This document shows positions 6,955 to 14,422 of a DNA stretch of 26,827 nt, one piece after another (within the stretch, counting starts at the first letter, position 1; every line of letters starts with the position of its first letter). The position numbers and the translations under genes are program-made. Under the pieces are notes generated by a model. That model made no database searches. It had not been told where the DNA came from and was given only the letters and a program-made list of their open reading frames with translations. Source of the stretch: CAUUCF01 sp045580225 (GTDB lineage Bacteria; Pseudomonadota; Gammaproteobacteria; UBA9339); the NCBI GenBank assembly GCA_045580225.1, contig JAZNNJ010000024.1, forward strand, positions 1 through 26,827, written 5' to 3'.

Positions 6955-8021
6955 TTATACGGAAATATTTAGCTAAGCATGTTTTCTACTATTTTAGTTT
7001 GATTGCATTATTACTATTAGGAGTACATTTTGCTTTAGAAATTTCTTATGAAATCGGAACGATTGGACAAGGTAATTTTGGGTTAAAAGAGGCTTTTTTA
7101 TGCTCATTATTATATTTGCCTTATGATTTATATAGTTTTTCTCCTATAGCTGTTATGTTAGCAGTTTTATGGAGTTTTAGTACTTTGAAAATTAATCAAG
7201 AATTGATTATTATCAGGCTTAATGGTTACTCAATTTTTAAATTATTAAAAGAAGTTACCTATTTAATATTAGGATTGATTGTTTTATTGTTTTTATTTGG
7301 AGAAAAAATTTCTCCTAAATTTTTAGTTATGGCTAATAAAGTGAAAATTCAAGCAATTTATTGTGGTAAATTTTCAATAGATAATTATGGTAATTGGCTT
7401 AAATACGGCAATTTTGTTTTAAGCTTTAATAAAATTAATGGAGAAAATATTAAAGACCTTGTTGTTTATAAAATATCAGAACCTGGAGATGTTAGTGAAG
7501 TATATCAAACATCATCAGCAAGAGTAGATGCGGACTGTTTAATCTTATTTAATGTAAAAATTAGCAAAATAAATGATGAAAAAATTGAACAAATTTACCA
7601 TTTAAAGTACGATATTCCTGTAAAAATATCGAATAAAATGCAAAAAAATAAAGGTATTCAGAAAATAAAAAAGGATGTTAACCAATATTCATTAAAGGAG
7701 TTGCGTGCTAATTATCTTGAACATCGTGATTTAGGATTGGACTATTTAAGGGAAGAGGTAATATATTGGCAACGCGTTTTTACCCCTTTAGCTATTTTAA
7801 TAATGGCTTGGTTAGGAGTAATGTTTACCTTAAAGAATGAACGAGGGAAAACTGCTTCTCGCTTGTTGGTAGGAGTAATGATTAGTTTTATTTATTATAC
7901 TTTAACTCAAATGTCGGGTTATGTTGCAGTAGTGTATGGGTATTCTACTTGGGTTTGCACATTGTTACCTTCTATCGGTGGATTACTAGTAATCAGTTGG
8001 TTATTAGTAAAAAATCAATGA
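6948..8021 (+). CDS. lptG: LPS export ABC permease LptG
   Basis: A 357-aa partner of LptF in the LPS extractor, with the same fold: N-terminal TMs, coupling segment QELIIIRLNGYSIFKL, periplasmic domain, and C-terminal TMs beginning near VFTPLAILIMAWLGVMF. I set the start at ATG 6948 or GTG 6951, right behind GGAGG at 6941-6945; a longer frame from TTG 6930 would bypass that site. It overlaps the last 7 bases of lptF. Its stop overlaps the 3' end of the opposing 315-aa gene by 7 bp. Confidence 0.93.
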   Translation: MVIIRKYLAKHVFYYFSLIALLLLGVHFALEISYEIGTIGQGNFGLKEAFLCSLLYLPYDLYSFSPIAVMLAVLWSFSTLKINQELIIIRLNGYSIFKLLKEVTYLILGLIVLLFLFGEKISPKFLVMANKVKIQAIYCGKFSIDNYGNWLKYGNFVLSFNKINGENIKDLVVYKISEPGDVSEVYQTSSARVDADCLILFNVKISKINDEKIEQIYHLKYDIPVKISNKMQKNKGIQKIKKDVNQYSLKELRANYLEHRDLGLDYLREEVIYWQRVFTPLAILIMAWLGVMFTLKNERGKTASRLLVGVMISFIYYTLTQMSGYVAVVYGYSTWVCTLLPSIGGLLVISWLLVKNQ

Positions 8022-8962
8022 AGATCAGGGGAAGGACTACGAGATTCTGGTATTTCTTTTTGCACTGCAGTTTGCTCTTCCGTTATTGTTATTTTTAATT
8101 CATTTAACTTATATAATACACAATTTATTGAATTACTATTTAACCAATTATTAAAAAAATTTTGTTCGATATTTTTATAAAATTCTGGATATAATTTTTT
8201 TATAGATTCATGTAATTCACACAAGTGATTATAATTCTGAGCATTTAAGTACATGGTAGTAATATCAAAGTAAAATTTTTTAGCTGGTGGTAGTGATGGT
8301 AATTCTTTTGCAGCAGCGTCGATATACCGTGTAAAATCCGGAAACATAGCTATTTTAGACAAGGCTTGAATGGCTTTTAAAGCCTGATCATCCGTCGTAA
8401 TACCTGAGCCAGCATTCCATAAGTGAGATATTTGGTAGTTAATTCCTAAGTCTATATCCATATTATTTAAAATTCTATATAAAACACTAACAAATAAAAT
8501 CGGATTTCTAGCACTTTCTACGACTAGTAAACAAAAGGCATGATAGAAAGTAATCTTTTCGGTTTCATTACTGTTAGCTTTCTTGAAATTTGTGAGACAT
8601 TCTTTACATTGTTCTGTATTTGTAAGCAGAGATCCTACCAGACTAATAATCTCAATTTTTTCTAAAAGTATTTCTGGGGTATCAACTGTAATGTTATATC
8701 TAGTTTCAGCTTCTTGAAATTCTACGCTTTTTCTTTTACTTTCTTTTGAGTTGTTATTATTCTCTGAAAATTTATAGAGGTAAGTGGTATTATCAAATCC
8801 TAGAGTAACATTTTTAAATTTAACGCTAACTTCTTTCTTATCTTTTGGATAGTATAAAAGCGATTCTTTATTAAATGTAGAGAAAATTTCCTCTCTTATT
8901 TTATTAACAACCTTGGCAAAAACAGTAAATAGATCAAGTTTAGGTTTAGCTGGGGTTATCAT
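8015..8962 (-). CDS. Unknown 315-aa protein, possible Dot/Icm substrate
   Basis: No family recognised. The protein looks soluble: no signal peptide and no convincing membrane segment. Residues 1-90 are mixed and charged with a run of Asn near 68-72; 100-290 look mainly helical, with CKECL near 119-123. The last 21 residues are polar and acidic (EEQTAVQKEIPESRSPSPDL), resembling C-terminal E-rich signals of known Dot/Icm effectors. It follows the Cys-rich gene by 9 bp, probably in one transcript. The organism carries icmW and icmX, so an effector role is possible, but it is inferred only from lack of homology, the tail and the genome. Confidence 0.6.
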   Translation of the reverse strand: MITPAKPKLDLFTVFAKVVNKIREEIFSTFNKESLLYYPKDKKEVSVKFKNVTLGFDNTTYLYKFSENNNNSKESKRKSVEFQEAETRYNITVDTPEILLEKIEIISLVGSLLTNTEQCKECLTNFKKANSNETEKITFYHAFCLLVVESARNPILFVSVLYRILNNMDIDLGINYQISHLWNAGSGITTDDQALKAIQALSKIAMFPDFTRYIDAAAKELPSLPPAKKFYFDITTMYLNAQNYNHLCELHESIKKLYPEFYKNIEQNFFNNWLNSNSINCVLYKLNELKITITEEQTAVQKEIPESRSPSPDLH

Positions 8963-8971
8963 TATCGCTAA

Positions 8972-9232
8972 TTAAAGTAAACTAGCAAGGTCGAGGTCTG
9001 GATGGGCATTTACCCAAGACAAAGGAAAATTAACTGCTATTTTAGTAGAGCAGTAACCAAACATATAATTATTAGCATGACATTTTAACGCACAGTCTCG
9101 TTCGTCTTCAGCGGGAGAAAATTCGAAAAAAGGATCGTAATTAAATTGTGCCAGGTTGCCAGTTCGTGCACAATGGCATGTACATGCTCCTCCTACTACG
9201 TAATTAAGCAACTTTTTTTCTATAACGATCAT
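8972..9232 (-). CDS. Small Cys-rich protein with double-glycine-type leader
   Basis: An 86-aa product starting at ATG 9232 behind AGAGAGGT, a good Shine-Dalgarno. It begins MIVIEKKLLNYVVGG, which has the charge, hydrophobic spacing and GG end of leaders cut by C39 peptidase transporters. The predicted mature part opens with ACTCHCARTG and has six cysteines (17, 19, 21 and three in the DCALKC...YC segment), enough for three disulfides or a metal site. The tail is acidic and hydrophobic. No C39 transporter or modification enzyme lies nearby. It precedes the 315-aa gene by 9 bp. It could be a bacteriocin-like or exported peptide; the leader reading rests on one short motif. No known family recognised. 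Confidence 0.65.
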   Translation of the reverse strand: MIVIEKKLLNYVVGGACTCHCARTGNLAQFNYDPFFEFSPAEDERDCALKCHANNYMFGYCSTKIAVNFPLSWVNAHPDLDLASLL

Positions 9233-9365
9233 TGTTACCTCTCTATATTAATCTGCATGCTAATAATATATATAATATTTAAATTAAGACAATATTTTTT
9301 TGTACTGTTTTGCATTTTTATTTTAACAGTATTACTTTTAGTCTATTTGGTACGTTATTTAATGT

Positions 9366-9680
9366 TTACATTCGAGACGAGTTTGTAAATATTACTACGT
9401 AATTATTTATAATTTCTTGTTTAAAGTATTCAGGTAAACTGTTAAACTCACAAATATCAATTAAAAAAGGAATATTACTATTTGCTATAATTTTTTTTAG
9501 TTCGGTTATATTACATTTGTGGTCACCGAAATTTTTTACTATTAAATCCAAATCGCTTCCCGAATGGGCGTTACCATTAATTCTACTACCGTATGCCCAA
9601 ATTTCGGCGTTAGGGCAATAATTTTTAAAAATAGTCTGCAATTGATACCAATATTTTTGTTCAATAAAAATATTATTCAT
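9366..9680 (-). CDS. MNT-domain nucleotidyltransferase (HI0073 type)
   Basis: A 104-aa minimal nucleotidyltransferase. The signature GSR (31-33) with SDLDL (D43, D45) is clear, and a third acidic residue lies in LIDICEF. Proteins of this type pair with a HEPN-fold partner; in studied pairs the MNT enzyme adds nucleotides to the HEPN protein and neutralises it as an antitoxin. Here it overlaps the upstream HEPN-type gene by 8 bp, the expected coupling. Length is normal. The frame ends at 9366, in a short intergenic space. Confidence 0.85.
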   Translation of the reverse strand: MNNIFIEQKYWYQLQTIFKNYCPNAEIWAYGSRINGNAHSGSDLDLIVKNFGDHKCNITELKKIIANSNIPFLIDICEFNSLPEYFKQEIINNYVVIFTNSSRM

Positions 9681-10089
9681 GTTCGATAATTTTTTTTAAA
9701 TTTTGTGCATCTAATATAAATTCATCAATTAAAGATAAAGTTTTTTCAGCAAAAGCCTGTCCGTAGTCATGGGTGGTATTATTTCTATTATCTCGATATT
9801 GTAACCAGCGTTCTACTTCATTTTTCTCTAATAAAGAATGTTTAAACGCATACCTAAATAGATCCTTAAAAGATAGGGCATCAACAGCTTTTTTACTAGC
9901 AAAATATGGAGTTATTTTTTTTCTTAATAACTTCCCACTTTGTTCTAAAGTCATTTCAAAACTTTTGATTAACGAATTTCGATATATTTCGTAGTCAATA
10001 CTACCTTCAGGAACACTCTTTATCATGAGATACGATTTTTCAAGAATATCCAGACACCTTTTTAAATATTCAGTACTAATTTTATCCAT
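9673..10089 (-). CDS. HEPN-like nucleotidyltransferase-partner protein (HI0074 type)
   Basis: A 138-aa all-helical protein, first gene of the pair. It carries RNNTTH at 102-107, which fits the R-x4-H motif of HEPN RNases, and the family pattern SFEMTLEQSGKLLRKK (43-58) and LFRYAFKHSLL. In related pairs this is the toxin or the substrate-binding subunit. Presence of the motif argues for a potentially active RNase, but many HI0074-type proteins have no shown toxicity. It starts 19 bases downstream of the htpG terminator. Confidence 0.82.
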   Translation of the reverse strand: MDKISTEYLKRCLDILEKSYLMIKSVPEGSIDYEIYRNSLIKSFEMTLEQSGKLLRKKITPYFASKKAVDALSFKDLFRYAFKHSLLEKNEVERWLQYRDNRNNTTHDYGQAFAEKTLSLIDEFILDAQNLKKIIEHE

Positions 10090-10107
10090 AACACACTATT
10101 TGAGAAT

Positions 10108-10135
10108 AAAAAAATGGGGAAGTTATATTCCCCAT
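10108..10135 (-). terminator. Rho-independent terminator after htpG
   Basis: atggggaa and ttccccat pair in an 8-bp stem around a 6-base loop. On the minus strand a run of seven T follows, the classic layout. It ends the htpG transcript and separates it from the HEPN/MNT pair. Confidence 0.85.
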
Positions 10136-10141
10136 CATATT

Positions 10142-12004
10142 TTAAGAATTTTGCTCTAACAAACGGTTCAATCTTTTGGTAAATCCAATGATATCCTCTA
10201 TTTCATTACCTGCAATTAAAGAACCTTGTTCAAATAATAATTCTGTCCAATCTTTTAGAGCATTTTCGTTATCTTTAATCATAACTAATTTTTTTATTAA
10301 ATTATGTTCTGGGTTGATTTCTAAAATGGGCTTAGTTTTTGGTAAATCCCGTCCCAAAGATTGCATCATTTTTTGCATGCTGAAACTTAAGTCATTTTGG
10401 TTAGTAACCAAACACACCGGTGAATCAGTTAAACGCTTGCTTAAGTTAATTGCTGAGATTTTATCTCCTAGAATATTTTTCATTTTCTCTAGTAAAATTT
10501 TTAAATCATCAGTTTCTTCAAGTTTTGAATTAGGTTCTTCTTTCGTTAATTTGCTAAGGTCGATATCTCCTTTAGTAATTGCCTGCAAAGATTTGCCTTG
10601 ATATTCTGTAAAGTAACTTAACCACCATTCATCGATTCTATCGGTCAAAAGTAAGACTTCAATATTATTGCGATTGAAAACTTCTAAGTAAGGACTATTT
10701 TTAGCTAAAGCATATGATTCTGCGGTAATATAATAAATTTTATCCTGTTCTGGTAACATGCGACTTAAATAATCAGAAAAACTTACTGTTGGTTCATGAT
10801 TGTCTGATTTAGTGGAAGTGAACCGTAAAAGATCAGCTAAACGTTCTTTATTAGACATGTCTTCTACTATTCCTTCTTTTAGAGCATTACCAAAATTACT
10901 GTAAAAAATTTTGAACTGTTCACTAGATAATTTGTCAATCATTTCTAAAATACGTTTTACAATTCCCGCGCGTATTTGGTCAATCACTTGATTATTTTGT
11001 AATATTTCTCTAGAAACATTTAAAGGCAAATCTCTAGTGTCTACGACCCCTTGGACAAAGCGTAAATAATTTGGTAACAATTGTTCAGCATTATCCATAA
11101 TGAATACTCTTTGGACATAAAGCTTTAAACCGTGTTTACGTTCTTGAGTCCAGAAGTTTAAAGGCGCTTTTTTAGGAATATAGATCAAAGAAGTATACTC
11201 AATTTTTCCTTCTACATGATTATGAGACCAAGTTAACGCATCTTCATAGTCGTGACTAATATGTCTATAAAAAGCTTGATAAGCTTCATCAGTTAGTTCT
11301 TTTTTAGGTTGTAACCATAAAGCAGTAGCTTTATTGATCATTTCCGGTTTGGGATTTGGTTCTTCTTTAGTTGATGGTGGTGTCATCATAATCGGGAACA
11401 TGATGTGGTCTGAATACTTAGTAATCATTTGGTTTAAATGCCAATAATCTAATAAATCCAAATCACTATTTTTTAGATGTAAAATGATAGTAGTACCACG
11501 GCCATCTTTTTCAATTTCTTTTACAGTAAATTCTCCTGTGCCTTCTGATTCCCAATGAATACCTTGTTGTTCTCCGGCTTTTCTAGTAAGTACTTCTACT
11601 TTATCGGATACTACAAAAGCGGAATAAAAACCTACGCCAAACTGTCCGATAAGGGTTGTTTGATTGGCTTGATTCTTGGATAAAGAAGATAAAAATTCTT
11701 TAGTTCCTGATTTAGCAATAGTACCGAGATTATTAATTACTTCCTCACGGTTCATACCAATACCATTATCGGAAACAGTTAAAGTTTTTTGTTCTTTATT
11801 AAAAGAAATAACTATTTTTAAATCGGGATCGCTTTTTAATAATTCTGGATGTTCGATCGCAATAAAGCGCAGTTTATCGGCGGCATCTGATGCGTTAGAA
11901 ATTAATTCGCGTAAAAATATTTCTCTGTTACTATATAGAGAATTAGTTACTAAAGACAATAATTGCTTGATTTCAGCTTGAAAACCTAATGTTTGACTAC
12001 TCAT
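10142..12004 (-). CDS. htpG: Chaperone HtpG (Hsp90)
   Basis: A 620-aa ATP-dependent chaperone that remodels client proteins with DnaK. The N-terminal GHKL ATPase domain has ELISNASDAADKLR (about 33-46), DNGIGM, GTIAKSGT and GQFGVGFYSAF. The middle domain contains VQRVFIMDN and the conserved RGVVD-like stretch (here QGVVDTRDLPLNVSREILQ). The C-terminal dimerisation domain is present and length is normal. It lies 25 bases behind the rubredoxin gene in the same direction, so it is probably third in a flavodiiron-rubredoxin-htpG transcript. That would couple chaperone supply to oxygen or NO detoxification, an arrangement inferred only from spacing. Confidence 0.97.
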   Translation of the reverse strand: MSSQTLGFQAEIKQLLSLVTNSLYSNREIFLRELISNASDAADKLRFIAIEHPELLKSDPDLKIVISFNKEQKTLTVSDNGIGMNREEVINNLGTIAKSGTKEFLSSLSKNQANQTTLIGQFGVGFYSAFVVSDKVEVLTRKAGEQQGIHWESEGTGEFTVKEIEKDGRGTTIILHLKNSDLDLLDYWHLNQMITKYSDHIMFPIMMTPPSTKEEPNPKPEMINKATALWLQPKKELTDEAYQAFYRHISHDYEDALTWSHNHVEGKIEYTSLIYIPKKAPLNFWTQERKHGLKLYVQRVFIMDNAEQLLPNYLRFVQGVVDTRDLPLNVSREILQNNQVIDQIRAGIVKRILEMIDKLSSEQFKIFYSNFGNALKEGIVEDMSNKERLADLLRFTSTKSDNHEPTVSFSDYLSRMLPEQDKIYYITAESYALAKNSPYLEVFNRNNIEVLLLTDRIDEWWLSYFTEYQGKSLQAITKGDIDLSKLTKEEPNSKLEETDDLKILLEKMKNILGDKISAINLSKRLTDSPVCLVTNQNDLSFSMQKMMQSLGRDLPKTKPILEINPEHNLIKKLVMIKDNENALKDWTELLFEQGSLIAGNEIEDIIGFTKRLNRLLEQNS

Positions 12005-12029
12005 ATTCTATTTATCTCAAAAATTAAAA

Positions 12030-12188
12030 TTATACTTCTACAAAACTCTCTTTAGATACTCCACAAAGTGGACACACCCAACTATCTGGTAAATCTGCAA
12101 ATTTGGTTCCTGGCGGAATATTTTGAGATGGATCACCAACTTCTTCATCATACTCGTAAGCGCACACTTCACATACATACTTTTTCAT
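12030..12188 (-). CDS. Rubredoxin
   Basis: A 52-aa iron protein too short for most gene finders. The two Cys pairs that hold one iron are visible: CEVC (6-9) and CPLC near 39-42, with the family core YDEEVGDPSQNIPPGTKFADLPDSW split between them. Its ATG overlaps the flavodiiron TGA (ATGA), so the two are translationally coupled. The obvious role is electron donor to that flavodiiron protein, as in anaerobes and in NorV, where the rubredoxin is fused. A separate NADH:rubredoxin reductase is not in the window. Confidence 0.95.
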   Translation of the reverse strand: MKKYVCEVCAYEYDEEVGDPSQNIPPGTKFADLPDSWVCPLCGVSKESFVEV

Positions 12189-13372
12189 ATAACCTCCATT
12201 GATTGTCTAATATCTTTTGCTAATTGTTTTAACGATTTTCGATTGTCTTCACTTAAGGTAGAATGTATCGAAATCGTATTAGATAGTAAAGTAATATTGT
12301 TTAATTTTTTTAACCATTCTTGCATCAACACGTTAGCTCGAGGGGACCAAGAGCCATTTTCAATTAAAGCGACGGTACGATTTTTTAACTGGTGGTTTAC
12401 GCAAGTAGCTAAGAAATTTTCCATAGCATCAAATAAACCGTTATTATAAGTAGGGGAGGCTAATACTAAATGCGAGTAACGAAACGTTTCTCCTAAAGGG
12501 TATGATAGGTGAGTTTGCATCAAATTAATAATTTTTTGATTGCCTTTTAAGTGTAAAGATAACTCTTTTATTGCTTCTTCTGTGTTACCATAGATGCTAG
12601 CGTACAAAATTAAAGTCCCCTGATTTTCTGGTAAATAATTACTCCATTTTTGGTAGTAATTGATAATGCTATGTATATCTTTTTGATTAATGAATAAACC
12701 ATGTAATGGGTAGATTGTGCGTATTTGTAGGGTTGCTAAGTTTTGAAGTAATTTTTGTACAAAATTGCCATATTTTCCAACGATATTTGCATAATAACGG
12801 CGCATTTCTGATAAATATTCAATTTGATTATTAGTTTCATCAAGATACATCTCAGGGTAGGCACCGAAACTGCCAAAAGCGTCAGCAGAAAAAAGAATTT
12901 GCTGTTCTGGACAATAAGAAACCATTACTTCTGGCCAATGTATCATTGGAGCAAAATAAAAAACGAGGTTATTCTGGCCTAAATTTAAATATTCACGATC
13001 ATTAACGCATAAAAAGTGGTTATTAAGATCTAATTGGAAAAATTGCTCTAATAATTTACGGGTTTTATGATTACCGACTAAAGTTAGTTGAGGATATATT
13101 TTGAATATGGCTTCAATAGATCCAGCATGATCTGGCTCCATATGGCTAATTATTAAGTAATTCAATTCTTGATTACCTAAAGCTCTTTTTAGGTCATTAA
13201 CATAGTTGGTTGAAAATTTAGCGTCAACTGTATCTATTAGAGCTGTTTTTTTATCTTTTATTAAATAAGAGTGGTAATGCATGCCAGAAACTGGGTACCA
13301 ATTTTCAAAATATTTTCCTTGAAAATCTTTAATGCCGATCCAACTAACAAAATCATTTAGTTTTTTGTACAT
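12185..13372 (-). CDS. Flavodiiron protein (A-type flavoprotein)
   Basis: A 395-aa oxygen and/or nitric oxide reductase that makes water or N2O without reactive by-products. I moved the start to ATG 13372 (MYKKLNDFVSWIG) because GAGGAA lies 6 bases upstream; a longer frame from 13426 lacks such a site. The beta-lactamase-like domain has all diiron ligands at the family positions: H77, E79, D81, H82, H145, D164, H224. The C-terminal flavodoxin domain binds FMN through LYASIYGNTEE (256-266). It is 395 aa, the size of the two-domain class A enzymes, with rubredoxin as a separate coupled gene. Which gas it prefers cannot be read from sequence. Confidence 0.94.
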   Translation of the reverse strand: MYKKLNDFVSWIGIKDFQGKYFENWYPVSGMHYHSYLIKDKKTALIDTVDAKFSTNYVNDLKRALGNQELNYLIISHMEPDHAGSIEAIFKIYPQLTLVGNHKTRKLLEQFFQLDLNNHFLCVNDREYLNLGQNNLVFYFAPMIHWPEVMVSYCPEQQILFSADAFGSFGAYPEMYLDETNNQIEYLSEMRRYYANIVGKYGNFVQKLLQNLATLQIRTIYPLHGLFINQKDIHSIINYYQKWSNYLPENQGTLILYASIYGNTEEAIKELSLHLKGNQKIINLMQTHLSYPLGETFRYSHLVLASPTYNNGLFDAMENFLATCVNHQLKNRTVALIENGSWSPRANVLMQEWLKKLNNITLLSNTISIHSTLSEDNRKSLKQLAKDIRQSMEVI

Positions 13373-13440
13373 GCTTGTTTCCTCGCTATCCTTCTTAAAA
13401 AATATGGATGAATTTATTTTTTTCAAGAATGTTTTTATTT

Positions 13441-13509
13441 TATTGTTAGATATGTTAAAAGGTTATGTTAGAAGGCAATGAAATATATTAGAACTAAAAT
13501 ATGTTAGAA
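13441..13509. repeat. Four to five imperfect tatgttagaa repeats in a divergent promoter region
   Basis: tattgttaga, tatgttaaaa, tatgttagaa, tatattagaa and tatgttagaa occur at about 13441, 13451, 13464, 13484 and 13500. The last overlaps the start codon of the plus-strand gene. They lie between divergent genes, so repeated binding sites are possible, but AT richness makes chance repeats likely. Confidence 0.35.
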
Positions 13510-14331
13510 AGAATATTTTTATTATTTTTGTTATTGCAGATCGTTCCTTGTTATGGGAATTATCTAAAAAATAATAATGAAACAATCAATGATAATGCAG
13601 TGCGGATTTTTGTGCAGACTTTACAGCAAAATAGAAAATTAGCTTTACCGATAGGAGTTAAAATTTGGTTTAATGAAAGTAATGGTAAAGAAGAGGGGTT
13701 AACTTGTTGGAATAAGGGGGAAAATTTTGCTTCTTTAGGAATAGGTCATTTTTTATGGTATCCTAACGGAAAATCGGATGCTAGTTTTCCTAAATTATTA
13801 AAATATTTACATCAGAAAGGGATAGAAATTCCTAAATGGTTAGCTGATAATTACTATATTTGTCCTTGGAAAGATCGATATATTTTTTATAGAGAATTTA
13901 ATAGTCATAAAATGGTTGAGTTGCGTCTTTTTTTAAGGAAAACGGTTTCTTTGCAGGCAGATTTTTTAATTGATCAGTTTATAGAAGCAGTACCAATGAT
14001 TCTAAAATTGACCCCTGTTGCGGATAGGCCATTTATATTTTTGACATTAAAAAATTTAACTAAGACTCCTCAAGGATTTTATGCTTTAATTGATTTTATG
14101 AATTTTAAAGGGGCAGGGTTAGCGGATTATTATAATGGTACTGGTTTGTTACAAGTACTTCGTTTTATGTCTCAAGCTCCAGTTCAGGAACCTTTAGCTG
14201 CTTTTGTTTGGGCTGCAAAACGTGCATTAGTCCTTAGAACTTTACAGCAATCCAATTTAGAATACGAAAATTGGTTAAAAGGGTGGTTGCAAAGAGTGGA
14301 TAGTTACTCTTCTGATAAGATTTTAAAATAA
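13501..14331 (+). CDS. Secreted protein with lysozyme-like motif
   Basis: A 276-aa protein with a signal peptide (MLERIFLLFLLLQIVPCYG, cleavage near 19). Residues 55-90 read IWFNES...GLTCWNKGENFASLGIGHFLWYPNG; a Glu in the first part and GIGHF resemble the catalytic Glu and G-[IY]-G-H-F segments of phage-type lysozymes. The rest is helical with many Trp and Phe. A peptidoglycan-acting role in the periplasm is a reasonable guess, not established; I recognise it as a conserved gammaproteobacterial hypothetical. It starts 128 bases from the divergent flavodiiron gene and is 91 bases upstream of the arn-type cluster. Confidence 0.6.
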   Translation: MLERIFLLFLLLQIVPCYGNYLKNNNETINDNAVRIFVQTLQQNRKLALPIGVKIWFNESNGKEEGLTCWNKGENFASLGIGHFLWYPNGKSDASFPKLLKYLHQKGIEIPKWLADNYYICPWKDRYIFYREFNSHKMVELRLFLRKTVSLQADFLIDQFIEAVPMILKLTPVADRPFIFLTLKNLTKTPQGFYALIDFMNFKGAGLADYYNGTGLLQVLRFMSQAPVQEPLAAFVWAAKRALVLRTLQQSNLEYENWLKGWLQRVDSYSSDKILK

Positions 14332-14422
14332 TTTTGAATTTTAAGATTTTATTTGTATTTTTATTGAGTAATGTGTTAAAAATAGTCACAAATAGAACTG
14401 CACAAATTAAAGTTAATAAAAA

